The notes beneath the pieces were generated by a model, which saw only the letters and a program-made list of their open reading frames with translations, searched no databases and was not told the DNA's origin. A program made the position numbers and the translations under genes. Source: Haloarcula mannanilytica (GTDB taxonomy: Archaea; Halobacteriota; Halobacteria; Halobacteriales; Haloarculaceae). Taken from it: a stretch of 64,000 nucleotides of DNA. Each line of letters opens with the position of its first letter. Within the stretch, counting starts at the first letter, position 1. Below, one piece after another: positions 44,070-52,991 of the stretch. The DNA is taken from positions 235,542 through 299,541 of the forward strand of contig NZ_BIXZ01000004.1 of NCBI RefSeq assembly GCF_005406125.1, given 5' to 3'.

Positions 44070-45722
44070 TCACTCTGGCGCGGCCTCCTCGGGAACCTGC
44101 CCCTCGACGAGCGATTCGCTAGCGTACTCGTCGCGGAGCGCCTTTTTGTCGAATTTTCCCGTAGCCGTCTTGGGGACCTCGTCAATCGTGATGAAGTTGT
44201 CCGGCACCCACCACTTGGGGTAGGAGTCGAGGATGTGTTCTCGGAGTTCCTCGGCGAGCGTGTCTTCGTCGGCGTCGGCCGTCGGAACGACCATTGCCAG
44301 GGGGCGCTCCTGCCAGCGCTCGTGGGGGACGCCGATGACGGCGGCCTCGCTCACGTGGTCGTGGGCCATTAGCGCGTTTTCCAGTTCTTGCGAGGAGATC
44401 CACTCCCCGCCGCTCTTGATGACATCTTTCGCTCGGTCGACGATCTTGATGTACCCGTCCTCGTCGACTGACACCACGTCGCCGGTCTTCAGGTAGCCGT
44501 CCTCGAACTCCTGTTCGTTCGCCTCCGGTCGCTTGAAATACTCTGTCGTCACCCACGGTCCCCGGACGTGTAATTCGCCGAAGTCCTCGCCGTTGTGTGG
44601 GATTTCGTTGCCGTTGTCGTCGATGACGCGGAACTCCAGCCCGGGTGAGATGAGTCCCTGCTTCGCGCGCTTGTTCAGCTGCGTCTGGTAGTCCGCGTCC
44701 TCCAGGTCGCTTCTGAGCGTTGCGACCGCGCCGACAGGGGCCGTCTCGGTCATCCCCCAGGCGTGGACCAGTTCCACGTCGCGGTCGTCGAAGAACCGGA
44801 TCATCGCCTCCGGGGCGGCGCTCCCGCCGACGACGAGCCGGTCCAGTGAAGAGAGATCCACGTCGTTCTCTTTGATGTACTCCATCAGCCCCAGCCAGAC
44901 GGTGGGGACGCCGGCGGTGACGGTGACGTTCTCCTCCTCGATGAGCTTCGCCAGGTCCGCGGGTTCGGGCTGTGGACCGGGGTAGACGTGTTTTGCACCG
45001 CCCGCAGTGGCTGAGAACGGCAGCCCCCACGCGTTGACGTGAAACATCGGGACGACGGGCATCACCACGTCATCGTCGTCGAGCGGGATGCCCTGTGGCG
45101 ACTGGATCGCCATCGTATGGCTCCACAGCATCTGCTGGGTGTACTCGACACCTTTCGGCCGCCCCGTCGTGCCGGAGGTGTAACAGAGGCCGGCGGGGCG
45201 TTCCTCCTCCAGTTCCGGCCAGTCGTACTCCGTCGGCTGGCCGTCGATGAACGATTCGTACGCAATTGCGTCGAGGTCCGTGTCGGGAACGGAGTCGCTC
45301 ATCACGATGAACTGCTCGACCGATTCGAAGGAATCGGGATCGTCCGTAGCGGCCCCTTCGAGTTTCGGCAGGAGCGATTCGTCGACGAAGATGATTTCGT
45401 CCTGTGCGTTGTCGACGATGTACTGGATGTGTTCGTCGGGCAGGAGCGGATTGATCGTGTGCAACTGCGCGCCGATTCCGGGCACCCCGAAGTACGTCTC
45501 GAAGTGGCGGCTGTGGTTCCAGCAGAACGTCCCGAGCCGTTCACCGTCGCCGTAGCCGGCGTCGTCGAGCGCGTTCGCTAGCTGGGCCGTCCGCTCGGCG
45601 TACTCGGCGTAGTCGTGGCGAACGATACCTTCGTGGGTACGAGACACGACCTCTGTGTCGGGATACAGTGTCTCCGCACGCCACAGGAACGGTCGCAAGG
45701 TCTGGGGGCTTCCTCCTGGCAT
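44070..45722 (-). CDS. AMP-forming acyl-CoA ligase (long- or medium-chain)
   Basis: 550 residues. ANL family motifs: [16 protein letters not shown] (phosphate loop), [52 protein letters not shown], and the C-terminal catalytic Lys segment [14 protein letters not shown]. It activates a carboxylic acid to its CoA thioester. It points toward the acyl-CoA dehydrogenase gene but is separated from it by the lipoprotein gene, so co-transcription is not supported. ATG at 45722 chosen, downstream of a frame-open extension to 45749. Confidence 0.9.
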   Translation of the reverse strand: MPGGSPQTLRPFLWRAETLYPDTEVVSRTHEGIVRHDYAEYAERTAQLANALDDAGYGDGERLGTFCWNHSRHFETYFGVPGIGAQLHTINPLLPDEHIQYIVDNAQDEIIFVDESLLPKLEGAATDDPDSFESVEQFIVMSDSVPDTDLDAIAYESFIDGQPTEYDWPELEEERPAGLCYTSGTTGRPKGVEYTQQMLWSHTMAIQSPQGIPLDDDDVVMPVVPMFHVNAWGLPFSATAGGAKHVYPGPQPEPADLAKLIEEENVTVTAGVPTVWLGLMEYIKENDVDLSSLDRLVVGGSAAPEAMIRFFDDRDVELVHAWGMTETAPVGAVATLRSDLEDADYQTQLNKRAKQGLISPGLEFRVIDDNGNEIPHNGEDFGELHVRGPWVTTEYFKRPEANEQEFEDGYLKTGDVVSVDEDGYIKIVDRAKDVIKSGGEWISSQELENALMAHDHVSEAAVIGVPHERWQERPLAMVVPTADADEDTLAEELREHILDSYPKWWVPDNFITIDEVPKTATGKFDKKALRDEYASESLVEGQVPEEAAPE

Positions 45723-45826
45723 GTCTCGACGCAAGGGCCCACGGTACAAGAAACACTGCTAAATCTTTCATGAAGGAAAAGGAGTTCATCCACAGCGACT
45801 GCCGACAGCGCCCTCGAAAAAGCTGC

Positions 45827-46429
45827 TTACACTTCGATTTCCTGCATCAGGTCGACCAGTTCTTCCAGTTCCGGGAACGTGTACACCTTCACGTTGATGT
45901 CGGATTCCAGCGCGTGAACCCGGGAGTCGAACATCAGCGCCATCTCGTTGTCCCGGCCGCCGACGAGCTGGTCGACCATCCCGCTCCCGGGGCCGAAGGT
46001 GAAGTTCGGCGTCGAGATGTCGATGGTCGTATCGAGGACGTTCGCCCAGCCGTCGATGAAACCGCTGGTCATGATGTTGCCGATCTCCTGGATCGCCGAC
46101 CGCTCCATGTCGGTGAAGCCGGTGGCGTTGGGGTCCGTTTCGCCCATGTCGCCGATCATGCCGTTGGCGAGGTCCTTCGCACTGGCGGCGTTGAACAGGA
46201 ATAGGATGTGGCCGTGGGGCTTTTCGACCATTTCAATACTGATACCGATCTGCTTCTCGTCGCCGACGTGTGTTTTGATATCCGGGATGTCGATGAAATT
46301 GATCTTGGTAATCTCCATCTCTGTCTCCATTCCCGTCATCTGGCTGAGGTGGTTCGCAACGGTGTTACCGCCCTCCTTAGCCATCTGATTGAACAACCCG
46401 AGCTTCCGAATATCTATCATCAGACTCAT
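45827..46429 (-). CDS. cheC: Chemotaxis protein CheC-family phosphatase
   Basis: 200 residues with two CheC motifs: LFNQMAKEGGNTVANHLSQ (E-G-G-N) near residue 20 and SAIQEIGNIMTSGFIDG (S-x3-E-x2-N) near residue 117, matching the CheC/CheX/FliY active-site pattern. It dephosphorylates CheY-P in archaeal chemotaxis. It stands away from the other chemotaxis genes, with only an unidentified gene upstream on the same strand. Which CheC paralogue it is cannot be told. Confidence 0.85.
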   Translation of the reverse strand: MSLMIDIRKLGLFNQMAKEGGNTVANHLSQMTGMETEMEITKINFIDIPDIKTHVGDEKQIGISIEMVEKPHGHILFLFNAASAKDLANGMIGDMGETDPNATGFTDMERSAIQEIGNIMTSGFIDGWANVLDTTIDISTPNFTFGPGSGMVDQLVGGRDNEMALMFDSRVHALESDINVKVYTFPELEELVDLMQEIEV

Positions 46430-46516
46430 TCGTTAGGACCAGCGTTGGCGCTCAGTTGTGGGGCCTCCTACATAAGCTATGCACCCGCATTTTCGTCGGC
46501 GAGAATCGGAGCGGAC

Positions 46517-46909
46517 TCAGAACTGCTCGGCCGTGTCGATACCGATAACGATGCCACACTCGTCGGCGTCGAAGTTGTCGTCCCCGCGGACGGATTTGGC
46601 GAACAGGAGCTTCGCCTGCTCAGTGTGTGCGAGTCTGACGCCAGCCGCGATATCGTCATCGAACCCGAACTCAGAGAGGAGGTCGTCACAGACCTCGTCC
46701 GAGATGCGGTAGGCCCGCGTCCCGTCGACGGTGACGTAGTCGAACTCCCGCTCGAACTTGCTGTGGCGGCCGATGAGGTCCGCATGCAGGATGACCAGCG
46801 CGTCACACAGACTCTTTTCGTCGATACCCGCCCGCTCGGCCGCTCGCTCGATGACAGCGGTGTCCAGTCCCGATTCTGTCGAGGCCGTGCCGGTATCTGC
46901 TTTCGCCAT
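46517..46909 (-). CDS. Uncharacterized haloarchaeal protein next to cheC
   Basis: 130 residues, mostly helical, acidic. Segments AAERAGIDEKSLCDALVILHADLIGRHSKFER and VTVDGTRAYRISDEVCDDLLSEF look like an N-terminal helical bundle and a DNA- or protein-binding fold. It ends ADECGIVIGIDTAEQF. Same strand as cheC, 87 bp away; functional link is only positional. I do not recognize a family. Confidence 0.6.
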   Translation of the reverse strand: MAKADTGTASTESGLDTAVIERAAERAGIDEKSLCDALVILHADLIGRHSKFEREFDYVTVDGTRAYRISDEVCDDLLSEFGFDDDIAAGVRLAHTEQAKLLFAKSVRGDDNFDADECGIVIGIDTAEQF

Positions 46910-46994
46910 TGTCCATGTTAGTCATCAACACACATGGTAATAGCGTTTGGGTGCGGCCGCCGTTTAGCTGCTCGCGGCTCACGCCCTGCGTTCG

Positions 46995-47663
46995 TCACTC
47001 CACGCGGACGCTCACCGCGACGCCTTCACCGAGGGGCAGCAGGCCGGTCTCGAACGCCGGGTCCTCGCTGACACGTTCGAGATACGCAGCGATACCGCGA
47101 CTCGCCTCGTTGGCATCGATGTCCTCACCGTGTAGCAACGCCCGCACTTCCTCGAACTCCAGTGGTCCGGCCTCGATCATGTTGTCGGCGACCACGGCCC
47201 CGCCCACCGGCACCTTCGCTCGGACGGCCTCGAAGGCCTCCGCGTAGCGGTGTTTCTCGTTGTCGATGAGCACCACGTCGAACGGCCCGTCGTAGCCTCC
47301 GACGGTTTCGATTGCATCGCCGTGCTCGAAGGCGGCCCGGTCGGCGAACCCACCGCGCTCGAGGAACTCGCGGGCCTCCGCCAGTTCGTCGGCGTCGATC
47401 TCGGTCAGGACGATCTGCCCGTCCTCGGGCACGGCGGGGGCCATCCAGTACGCCGAGTAGCCAAAACCCGACCCGAACTCGAAGACGCGGTCGGCGTCGA
47501 CCATCCGGGCGACGAGTCGGAGCCAGCCCCCGACCGCGGGGCCGACCGTCGGGAACCCCTCGCGGTCGGCTTTGGCGTCCATCTCCTCGATTACTGCATC
47601 GCTAGCTGGGGCGAGTGTCTGGGCGAACTGCTCTGTGACCTCCGGGAGCGGGGTCTCGTCCAT
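46995..47663 (-). CDS. SAM-dependent O-methyltransferase (class of caffeoyl-CoA type)
   Basis: 222 residues. SAM motif I VFEFGSGFGYSAYWMAPAV (about residues 81-99), ITEIDADELAEAREFL analog (VLTEIDADELAE), FDVVLIDNEKHRYAEAFE and LVPVGGAVVADNMI-like segment VPVGGAVVADNM. The Asp/Asn pair (LIDNE, ADN) that binds the divalent metal is visible. It belongs to the class I O-methyltransferases, with an unknown catechol- or phenol-like substrate. Confidence 0.85.
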   Translation of the reverse strand: MDETPLPEVTEQFAQTLAPASDAVIEEMDAKADREGFPTVGPAVGGWLRLVARMVDADRVFEFGSGFGYSAYWMAPAVPEDGQIVLTEIDADELAEAREFLERGGFADRAAFEHGDAIETVGGYDGPFDVVLIDNEKHRYAEAFEAVRAKVPVGGAVVADNMIEAGPLEFEEVRALLHGEDIDANEASRGIAAYLERVSEDPAFETGLLPLGEGVAVSVRVE

Positions 47664-47712
47664 ACCGGGCTATGCCGGGAGCGGTTACATAAATGAGTGG
47701 GTCAGACCGAGC

Positions 47713-47776
47713 ATCACCCGAGTTCGAGGCGCTCGATGTACCGGATCACCCGAGTTCGAGACGCTCGACGTACCGG
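47713..47776. repeat. Two tandem copies of a 32-bp sequence at a gene end
   Basis: Two copies (47713-47744 and 47745-47776) share all but two bases. The second covers the last codons and most of the stop context of the gene ending at 47746; the first lies just beyond its stop. A recent local duplication moved or preserved the gene end. Confidence 0.85.
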
Positions 47777-48810
47777 ATCGCCGATTCCAGCGCGGGATTG
47801 GGGTAGTACTCGACGGTGTTCGACGCCGTCTCGTAGGAGAGAATCCCGAGATCGTCCAGCCGCGGGAGGTGGTTGTGCGCAAGCGACACGCCCACTTCGT
47901 CGCGCGATTTGGGCGTCTCTCTGGCCGGAATTGCCTTCTCTCGTTCGTAAACGCGGTCGACGAGTTCGTCTAGCGGGACCTCGTTTTCCGAGCGGTCCTT
48001 CAGGTGATACAGGAGACTGCGCCGCCGTGGGGCCGAAATCAGTTCCAGAACCTGGTCAAAGGAGTAGGGGATTGGGATGGTCTCCGGCTCTTCGGGATTC
48101 CCCTGTCCGACCCCGCCGGGCGGCGTCACGGTGTTCCGGAACGTCGGCGTTTCCTCCGCGTCCTTGGACTCCGTGACGGTCCAGCCGTGGTCCGGTATGT
48201 ACTCGTACACTACGTCATACAGCGGCCGGAACATCTCGACTGTCTCCTCCGTGTGGGCCTCCGGGTCCATGTGGTGATGGCTGGAGACGCCCATCTCGGC
48301 GCATTGACGGTTCAGTGCGGTCACCAGTGCGATAACCCGGTCACGCTCCCAGGATTCGAGCAGTCCGGTCAGCGAATGCAGGCACAACAACAGCGGGGTG
48401 TCTTCCCCATCCAGTCGACCGAGGTGGCGAGCGACAGCTACTCCGATATCTATCGGTTCCACTGTCGCGGGAAGCGTATCGAGCGTCAGTGAGGGGAACG
48501 CGCCCGATGCCGCGGCCTGTGAGTTGGCCGGCAAGTCGCTGCCGGCGTCGACGATGATTGCCTCTTCGGGCATTTCGTCGTCGAGATGCTGTTGCCACAG
48601 CGAGAGGCGGGAGTCGGGCGATTCGGACACCGTGACACAGATTGCCTTCGCTTCACAGACCTCTTGTTCCGACAAAAACCCGGCACAACTCTCTCGTTCG
48701 GCGTCACTCGAACTGCGTGCCAGCACCAACACGGACCCCGCCCCGTCCAGAGGCCGTTCCGCTGTCCCGCTCCCGGAGTTCATTGCATCTTGTATCGTAT
48801 CAGCAACCAT
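47746..48810 (-). CDS. Haloarchaeal signalling-type protein with C-terminal winged helix
   Basis: 354 residues. N-terminal half (to about 205) has an alpha/beta pattern like a RecA-type domain but no Walker A is visible (AIIVDAGSDLPANS, DTPLLLCLHSLTGLLESW). The C-terminal part (about 235-354) is a winged helix: FDQVLELISAPRRRSLLYHLK, VPLDELVDRVYE, SLAHNHLPRLDDLGILSYE. This matches the haloarchaeal DUF7504 plus DUF7344 pattern. Probably a transcriptional regulator; ligand unknown. Confidence 0.75.
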   Translation of the reverse strand: MVADTIQDAMNSGSGTAERPLDGAGSVLVLARSSSDAERESCAGFLSEQEVCEAKAICVTVSESPDSRLSLWQQHLDDEMPEEAIIVDAGSDLPANSQAAASGAFPSLTLDTLPATVEPIDIGVAVARHLGRLDGEDTPLLLCLHSLTGLLESWERDRVIALVTALNRQCAEMGVSSHHHMDPEAHTEETVEMFRPLYDVVYEYIPDHGWTVTESKDAEETPTFRNTVTPPGGVGQGNPEEPETIPIPYSFDQVLELISAPRRRSLLYHLKDRSENEVPLDELVDRVYEREKAIPARETPKSRDEVGVSLAHNHLPRLDDLGILSYETASNTVEYYPNPALESAIRYVERLELG

Positions 48811-48972
48811 AAACCCTCCAACAAATAAGAGTTACTTTGACATTTAGCAGCAGTCTCGCTGTGGCACCCCATGGCAGGGCATCTGTCCCTGCATCTCCGT
48901 CATCGTCGCCAGATACCACAATGCTTCTGACCGCTTCAATTCCGAGGATTTTTGCGACGGTACGCTATAGCC

Positions 48973-49137
48973 ATGCTCATGCCCATTATGTCGAGCGGGG
49001 ATTTTTCTATTCACACCGAGGAGTGTGACGAGTTCGACGACGGGATGCCGATAAGTTCGCTGCCGGACGAAGTCACGTCCATTGAGGACCTCGACTGTGA
49101 GTGCTGGAGCGGGTTCGAGTCACTGGACGATATTTAA
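48973..49137 (+). CDS. Small acidic protein with two cysteines
   Basis: 54 residues if the ATG at 48973 is used; ATGs at 48979 and 48988 are alternatives. Sequence MSSGDFSIHTEECDEFDDGMPISSLPDEVTSIED leads to DLDCECWSGFESLDDI. Three Cys (EEC, DCEC) could bind a metal. Strongly acidic. No function known; the next genes run in the opposite direction. Confidence 0.5.
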   Translation: MLMPIMSSGDFSIHTEECDEFDDGMPISSLPDEVTSIEDLDCECWSGFESLDDI

Positions 49138-49156
49138 CAGACGACCGCTCCGCTCC

Positions 49157-49537
49157 TCACAGCTTGTCGATGTCCCGGGCTGCTTCGGCCTGCTCTCGAA
49201 CGGAACTGAGCGTAGCGTCCGGGCTGGTTGCGGCCACCGCGGCGTTGACGGCCCCTTCAAGCACGGGCGCGTCCGCTATCACGGCCTCGACATCGCTCAT
49301 CTCGATGGCGACCTCCGCGTTCATAACGGCGCTGCCGAGGTCGACGAGGACGACGACACCGTCGCCGTCGTCGGCGGTAGCGAGTGTCGATTCGATGTCG
49401 TCAGGAACCGTCCCGATGCCACCGTCGCCGTCACCACCGACGGGTTCGATGTTCGTCTCTCCAGCCATCTCAGCGGCTATTTCGACGATTCCCTCGGCGG
49501 CAGTGTGGCTGTGTGAAACGACGACGAGTCCCACCAT
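49157..49537 (-). CDS. dhaM: Dihydroxyacetone kinase phosphotransfer subunit DhaM
   Basis: 126 residues, an EIIA-mannose-like domain: VGLVVVSHSHTAAEGIVEIAAEM with the phospho-accepting His at residue 9, and VVVLVDLGSAVMNAEVAIEMSD. Only this domain is present; HPr and EI domains found in some bacterial DhaM are lacking, so PEP-derived phosphate must come through separate HPr and EI proteins encoded elsewhere. Its start overlaps the dhaL stop by 1 nt. Confidence 0.9.
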   Translation of the reverse strand: MVGLVVVSHSHTAAEGIVEIAAEMAGETNIEPVGGDGDGGIGTVPDDIESTLATADDGDGVVVLVDLGSAVMNAEVAIEMSDVEAVIADAPVLEGAVNAAVAATSPDATLSSVREQAEAARDIDKL

Positions 49538-50247
49538 TACTCCTCGGTCGCCTCCGCGTCGGGACTCGTCGGGGAACTGGCGTCGGCTGACGGAACGTCT
49601 GTATCGAGGTGGTCCGCCGCCGTCGCCAGCAGTTCCTCCATGATGTACAGCGTACTCGTCGCCCCCGGGTCCTGATGGCCGACCGACCGCCAGCCGAGAT
49701 ACGACGCCCGGCCCTTTGCGGCCCGGATAGGGACGGTGAATGAAACACCATGCTCCGCCGCCGCAACGGCTTTCGCCAGCGCCTCAAGCGGGTGCAGGTC
49801 GTCGGTCTCGACGGACTTTTTGAACGTATGAACCGCCGGCACGAGCGCGTCGACCATCGTCTTGTCCCCGACACTTGCGTCACCGCGGTCCTGTACCTTC
49901 TCCAGATACGTCTCCGCGAAGGCAACGGCGGATTCAGCGGTCAGTCCGTCTTCGAGTTCCGCACTGGCGAACACGAGCGAGCCGCCATACAGCGGTCCCG
50001 AAGCGCCGCCGACTTCCGACAGTAGGGTCTTGCCGGCGGTTTTGACGACTGTCTCGATGTCGGGGTCCTCAAGGTCCGAAACCGCGTCGGCCGCTGCCTG
50101 CCATCCGCGGGCCATGTTGCCGCCGTGGTCGGCGTCGCCGATGGCGGAGTCGAGGTCGGTGAGGTGCTCGCGCTCGGCTTCGATCCTTGCTGCGACGTTC
50201 TCGACGGCCGCGACAGCGGCGGTCCCAGCGTCTCGCTGCGGACTCAT
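49537..50247 (-). CDS. dhaL: Dihydroxyacetone kinase ADP-binding subunit DhaL
   Basis: 236 residues from the ATG at 50247. The nucleotide and Mg-binding motif LDSAIGDADHGGNMARGW (about residues 31-48) and GGASGPLYGGSLVFA, plus YLGWRSVGHQDPGATS are the conserved DhaL sites. It holds ADP as a cofactor that is rephosphorylated by DhaM and phosphorylates the dihydroxyacetone on DhaK. It overlaps dhaK by 4 nt (ATGA). Confidence 0.92.
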   Translation of the reverse strand: MSPQRDAGTAAVAAVENVAARIEAEREHLTDLDSAIGDADHGGNMARGWQAAADAVSDLEDPDIETVVKTAGKTLLSEVGGASGPLYGGSLVFASAELEDGLTAESAVAFAETYLEKVQDRGDASVGDKTMVDALVPAVHTFKKSVETDDLHPLEALAKAVAAAEHGVSFTVPIRAAKGRASYLGWRSVGHQDPGATSTLYIMEELLATAADHLDTDVPSADASSPTSPDAEATEE

Positions 50248-51242
50248 CGGACCGTCATGGCCGGCGTCTCGGCCGGCGCGTCCAGCAGCGATTTCAGTTC
50301 CTCGTCGACCGCACAGACCGTAATCGAACAGCCCGCCATGTCCAGCGAGGTCATGTAATCCCCCACCCACGCATCCCAGGTCTCGATGTCCCGCTCGTCG
50401 AGAAGTTCCTGCAGACGGCGGTTGACGACGAACAGTTCCATCTGTGGCGTCCCGCCCATTCCGTTGACGATGGTGACGACCTCCTGTCCAGGGTCAAGTT
50501 CGAGGTCGTCGAGGACAGCCTCCGTGAGTTCGTCGGTAACCTCGTCCGCGGACATCGTCTCCGTCCGTTCGACGCCCGGCTCGCCGTGGATGCCGATGCC
50601 GAGTTCGATCTCGTCCTCGCCGAGGTCGAAGGTCGGCTCGCCCTTCTCGGGGGTGACACAGGAGGTGAGGGCCATACCCATCGTCCCGACGTTGTCGACG
50701 ACCTTCTGGGCGACACGCTGGACTTCATCGAGGCTTGCACCCTCGGCGGCTTTCGCGCCGGCCACTTTGTGTACGAGGATCGTCCCGCAGACGCCGCGGC
50801 GACCGCTCGTGTACAGCGAGTCCTCGACGGCAACGTCGTCGTTAACCACGACTTCAGCCACCTCCGTGCCTTCCATTTCGACCATCTCGCCGGCCGTCTC
50901 GAAGTTCATCACGTCGCCCTCGTAGTTCTTGATGACCAGCAGGACGCCCGCGCCGCTGTCGCAGGCTTCGATCATCGCTTCGAGTTCGTCGGCTGTCGGA
51001 GAGGTGAACACTTCCCCGGCCGCTGCGCCGTCGAGCATCCCTTCGCCGAGATAGCCGGCGTGGGTCGGTTCGTGGCCGCTGCCGCCGCCGCTGACGACCG
51101 CAACCTTGTCGTCGACCGGGGCGTCGTCCCGAACTAACACCTGCGTGTCGGACAGCCGACGAACGCTGTCGGGGTACGCCGCGACCATCCCATCGAGCAT
51201 TTCGTCGACGACCGTCTCCGCGTCGTTGATGAGCTTCTTCAT
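50244..51242 (-). CDS. dhaK: Dihydroxyacetone kinase substrate-binding subunit DhaK
   Basis: 332 residues. SGGGSGHEPTHAGYLGEGMLDGA is the active loop near residue 50, and the substrate-binding His is in GIGIHGEPGVERTE near residue 215, where dihydroxyacetone forms a hemiaminal. First gene of the dhaKLM operon, which phosphorylates dihydroxyacetone with PEP as ultimate donor. Its start is 145 bp from the divergent-free redoxin gene, leaving room for a promoter. Confidence 0.92.
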   Translation of the reverse strand: MKKLINDAETVVDEMLDGMVAAYPDSVRRLSDTQVLVRDDAPVDDKVAVVSGGGSGHEPTHAGYLGEGMLDGAAAGEVFTSPTADELEAMIEACDSGAGVLLVIKNYEGDVMNFETAGEMVEMEGTEVAEVVVNDDVAVEDSLYTSGRRGVCGTILVHKVAGAKAAEGASLDEVQRVAQKVVDNVGTMGMALTSCVTPEKGEPTFDLGEDEIELGIGIHGEPGVERTETMSADEVTDELTEAVLDDLELDPGQEVVTIVNGMGGTPQMELFVVNRRLQELLDERDIETWDAWVGDYMTSLDMAGCSITVCAVDEELKSLLDAPAETPAMTVR

Positions 51243-51387
51243 GATTCATGTTGACGAATGGCTCACCACAGGATAAAGTTATTCGTGGCTGTTACTTTCA
51301 CACTCACAGACACGTCGGTTACGGAGAGTCGCCGGCACCTGCTCGCGTCCAAGCCCCGAAGAAAGACCTACTCGCGGTGCTGCCTAC

Positions 51388-51978
51388 TCAGGCGTCCCAG
51401 TAGTCCGGTTCGTTTCCGGACTTCCACTTTATCGAACAGCCTCTGGACGGTTTCTCAGCGGCCGTGATCTGATCGCCGTCGAGCAGTGTCTCGACGTGTG
51501 CTGCCATCTCCCGCTCGCTCGGTTCGTCGTCGGGGTTCGGTGCGTCGTCGAGGCGACCGTGGTACGCCAGTTTGAACGTCCCGCCGTCGTTCCGGAACAG
51601 GAACGGATCGGGCGTACAGCGGGCACCATAGGCGGCCGCGACCTCCTGAGACTCGTCGAACAGATACGCGTCGTACTGTATCTCGCCGCGCTCGACGAGT
51701 TCCTGCATCCGATCGAAGGAGTCGTCGGGGTACTCTTCGGGGTCGTTGGCATTGATACCGACCACGGCGAGGTCGTCGTACTCCGCCGCGAGACGGTTTA
51801 GCTCGTCGATCTTCGCCTTCGCGTACGGACAGTGGTTACACGTAAATACGACCAGCAGTGCCTCCCGGTCCTCGAAATCCGACAGTGCATGCGTTGCGCC
51901 GTCTGCTCCCGGTAGTTCGAACGTCGGTGCTTCGTCCCCACGCCCGAGTACGTCGGACTCCGAATCGAGTGAAACCAT
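51388..51978 (-). CDS. Thioredoxin-fold redoxin (AhpC/TSA-like)
   Basis: 196 residues. The peroxiredoxin/TlpA-like fold is visible: RGDEAPTFELPGADGATHAL, VVFTCNHCPYAKAKIDEL with a CNHC motif around residues 50-53, VVGINANDPEEYPDDSFDRM, and the cis-Pro region ARCTPDPFLF. A further Cys lies near the C-terminus (RGCSIKWK). This arrangement matches thioredoxin-family proteins often annotated redoxin; its reductant is unknown. Confidence 0.85.
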   Translation of the reverse strand: MVSLDSESDVLGRGDEAPTFELPGADGATHALSDFEDREALLVVFTCNHCPYAKAKIDELNRLAAEYDDLAVVGINANDPEEYPDDSFDRMQELVERGEIQYDAYLFDESQEVAAAYGARCTPDPFLFRNDGGTFKLAYHGRLDDAPNPDDEPSEREMAAHVETLLDGDQITAAEKPSRGCSIKWKSGNEPDYWDA

Positions 51979-52047
51979 CGTCCCCTACTACGGTTTGCGC
52001 CGCTAAAAGTCCACGGACACGCTGTGACGACTCGGCTGTGACGGCTC

Positions 52048-52380
52048 TTACCCGTCAGCTTCGCCAGACGCGGTCGCCGCGGTATCGAAGGCCTTCGCCG
52101 CGTCGAAGGCGGCGCTCCCGTCATCGACGGAGAACACCGTTTCTTCTCCCTCTGCTTCGTGTTTTTCGAGCAGTCCAACCGTCACTAGCTCTTCCAGCGT
52201 GCCGTCGAGGTACAGCGTCTTTAGCGGAACGCCGGCCGCTTCGCTGAGTGCTGTTTTCGTGTAGGTTTCGTCCGCGTCGAGACGGAGTAGTGTATCAATA
52301 ACTGTCGCCGCCTTATCGTGATTTGCGACGTGTCCCCATCCAGTGTCAGAATCGGCTCGCTGACCACCCTTCTCGAGCAT
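52048..52380 (-). CDS. Small winged-helix regulator-like protein
   Basis: 110 residues from the ATG at 52380. Residues 20-80 form a helix-turn-helix with wing: VIDTLLRLDADETYTKTALSEAAGVPLKTLYLDGTLEELVTVGLLEKH. The C-terminal part is acidic and Ala-rich. It is divergent from the Lrp gene at 52497 with a 116-bp intergenic region that should hold both promoters. Confidence 0.7.
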   Translation of the reverse strand: MLEKGGQRADSDTGWGHVANHDKAATVIDTLLRLDADETYTKTALSEAAGVPLKTLYLDGTLEELVTVGLLEKHEAEGEETVFSVDDGSAAFDAAKAFDTAATASGEADG

Positions 52381-52496
52381 TAGTCGAACCCTAACCCTCG
52401 GAGATATTAAAACTATCTGGTGGGTTGTGTTTCCGTAATGAGACTGTGTCTCACTATTGAGCAAGGCTTTTGTCCGCGTCACTCTCCTGGCAGTGT

Positions 52497-52991
52497 ATGA
52501 GCAGTCGCCGCGAGATACTCGACCTGCTACGGGAGAACGCTCGCTACACGACCGAGGACATCGCTCGGTTGACCGATTACTCCGAGAACGAGGTAGCCGA
52601 GATCATCGACGAGTTCGAGGAGGCAGGCGTCATCCGCGGCTACGGAGCGGTTATCGACTGGAACGCGGTCGAGACCGACGAGGAGCGGGTTCGCGCGACT
52701 GTCGAACTCAACGTCACGCTGGACCGCGAAACCAGCTACGACGACATCTCTCACCGAATCGCAAAGTTCCCGGAAGTGACCTCCCTGCGCCTCGTCAGCG
52801 GTGACTACGACTTCGATCTGGAGGTCGAAGGCGACTCGATGCGTGAGGTCTCGCATTTCATCAGCGACAAAATCGCGCCGATTCCCGAGATCACGCAGAC
52901 GGTGACCCACTACATCATGGAGTCGTACAAGGAACAGGGGATGGAGTTCGATGACCACGACGACGACGACCGGCTGTCCGTCTCACCATGA
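52497..52991 (+). CDS. Lrp/AsnC family transcriptional regulator
   Basis: 164 residues. HTH with ILDLLRENARYTTEDIARLTDYSENEVAEIIDEFEEAGVIRGYGAVIDW, then an effector domain. It overlaps the next aminotransferase gene by 4 nt (ATGA at 52988-52991), so both are one operon; the regulator may answer the amino acid handled by the aminotransferase. ATG at 52497 was chosen since an in-frame extension to 52470 does not fit the family. Confidence 0.88.
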   Translation: MSSRREILDLLRENARYTTEDIARLTDYSENEVAEIIDEFEEAGVIRGYGAVIDWNAVETDEERVRATVELNVTLDRETSYDDISHRIAKFPEVTSLRLVSGDYDFDLEVEGDSMREVSHFISDKIAPIPEITQTVTHYIMESYKEQGMEFDDHDDDDRLSVSP

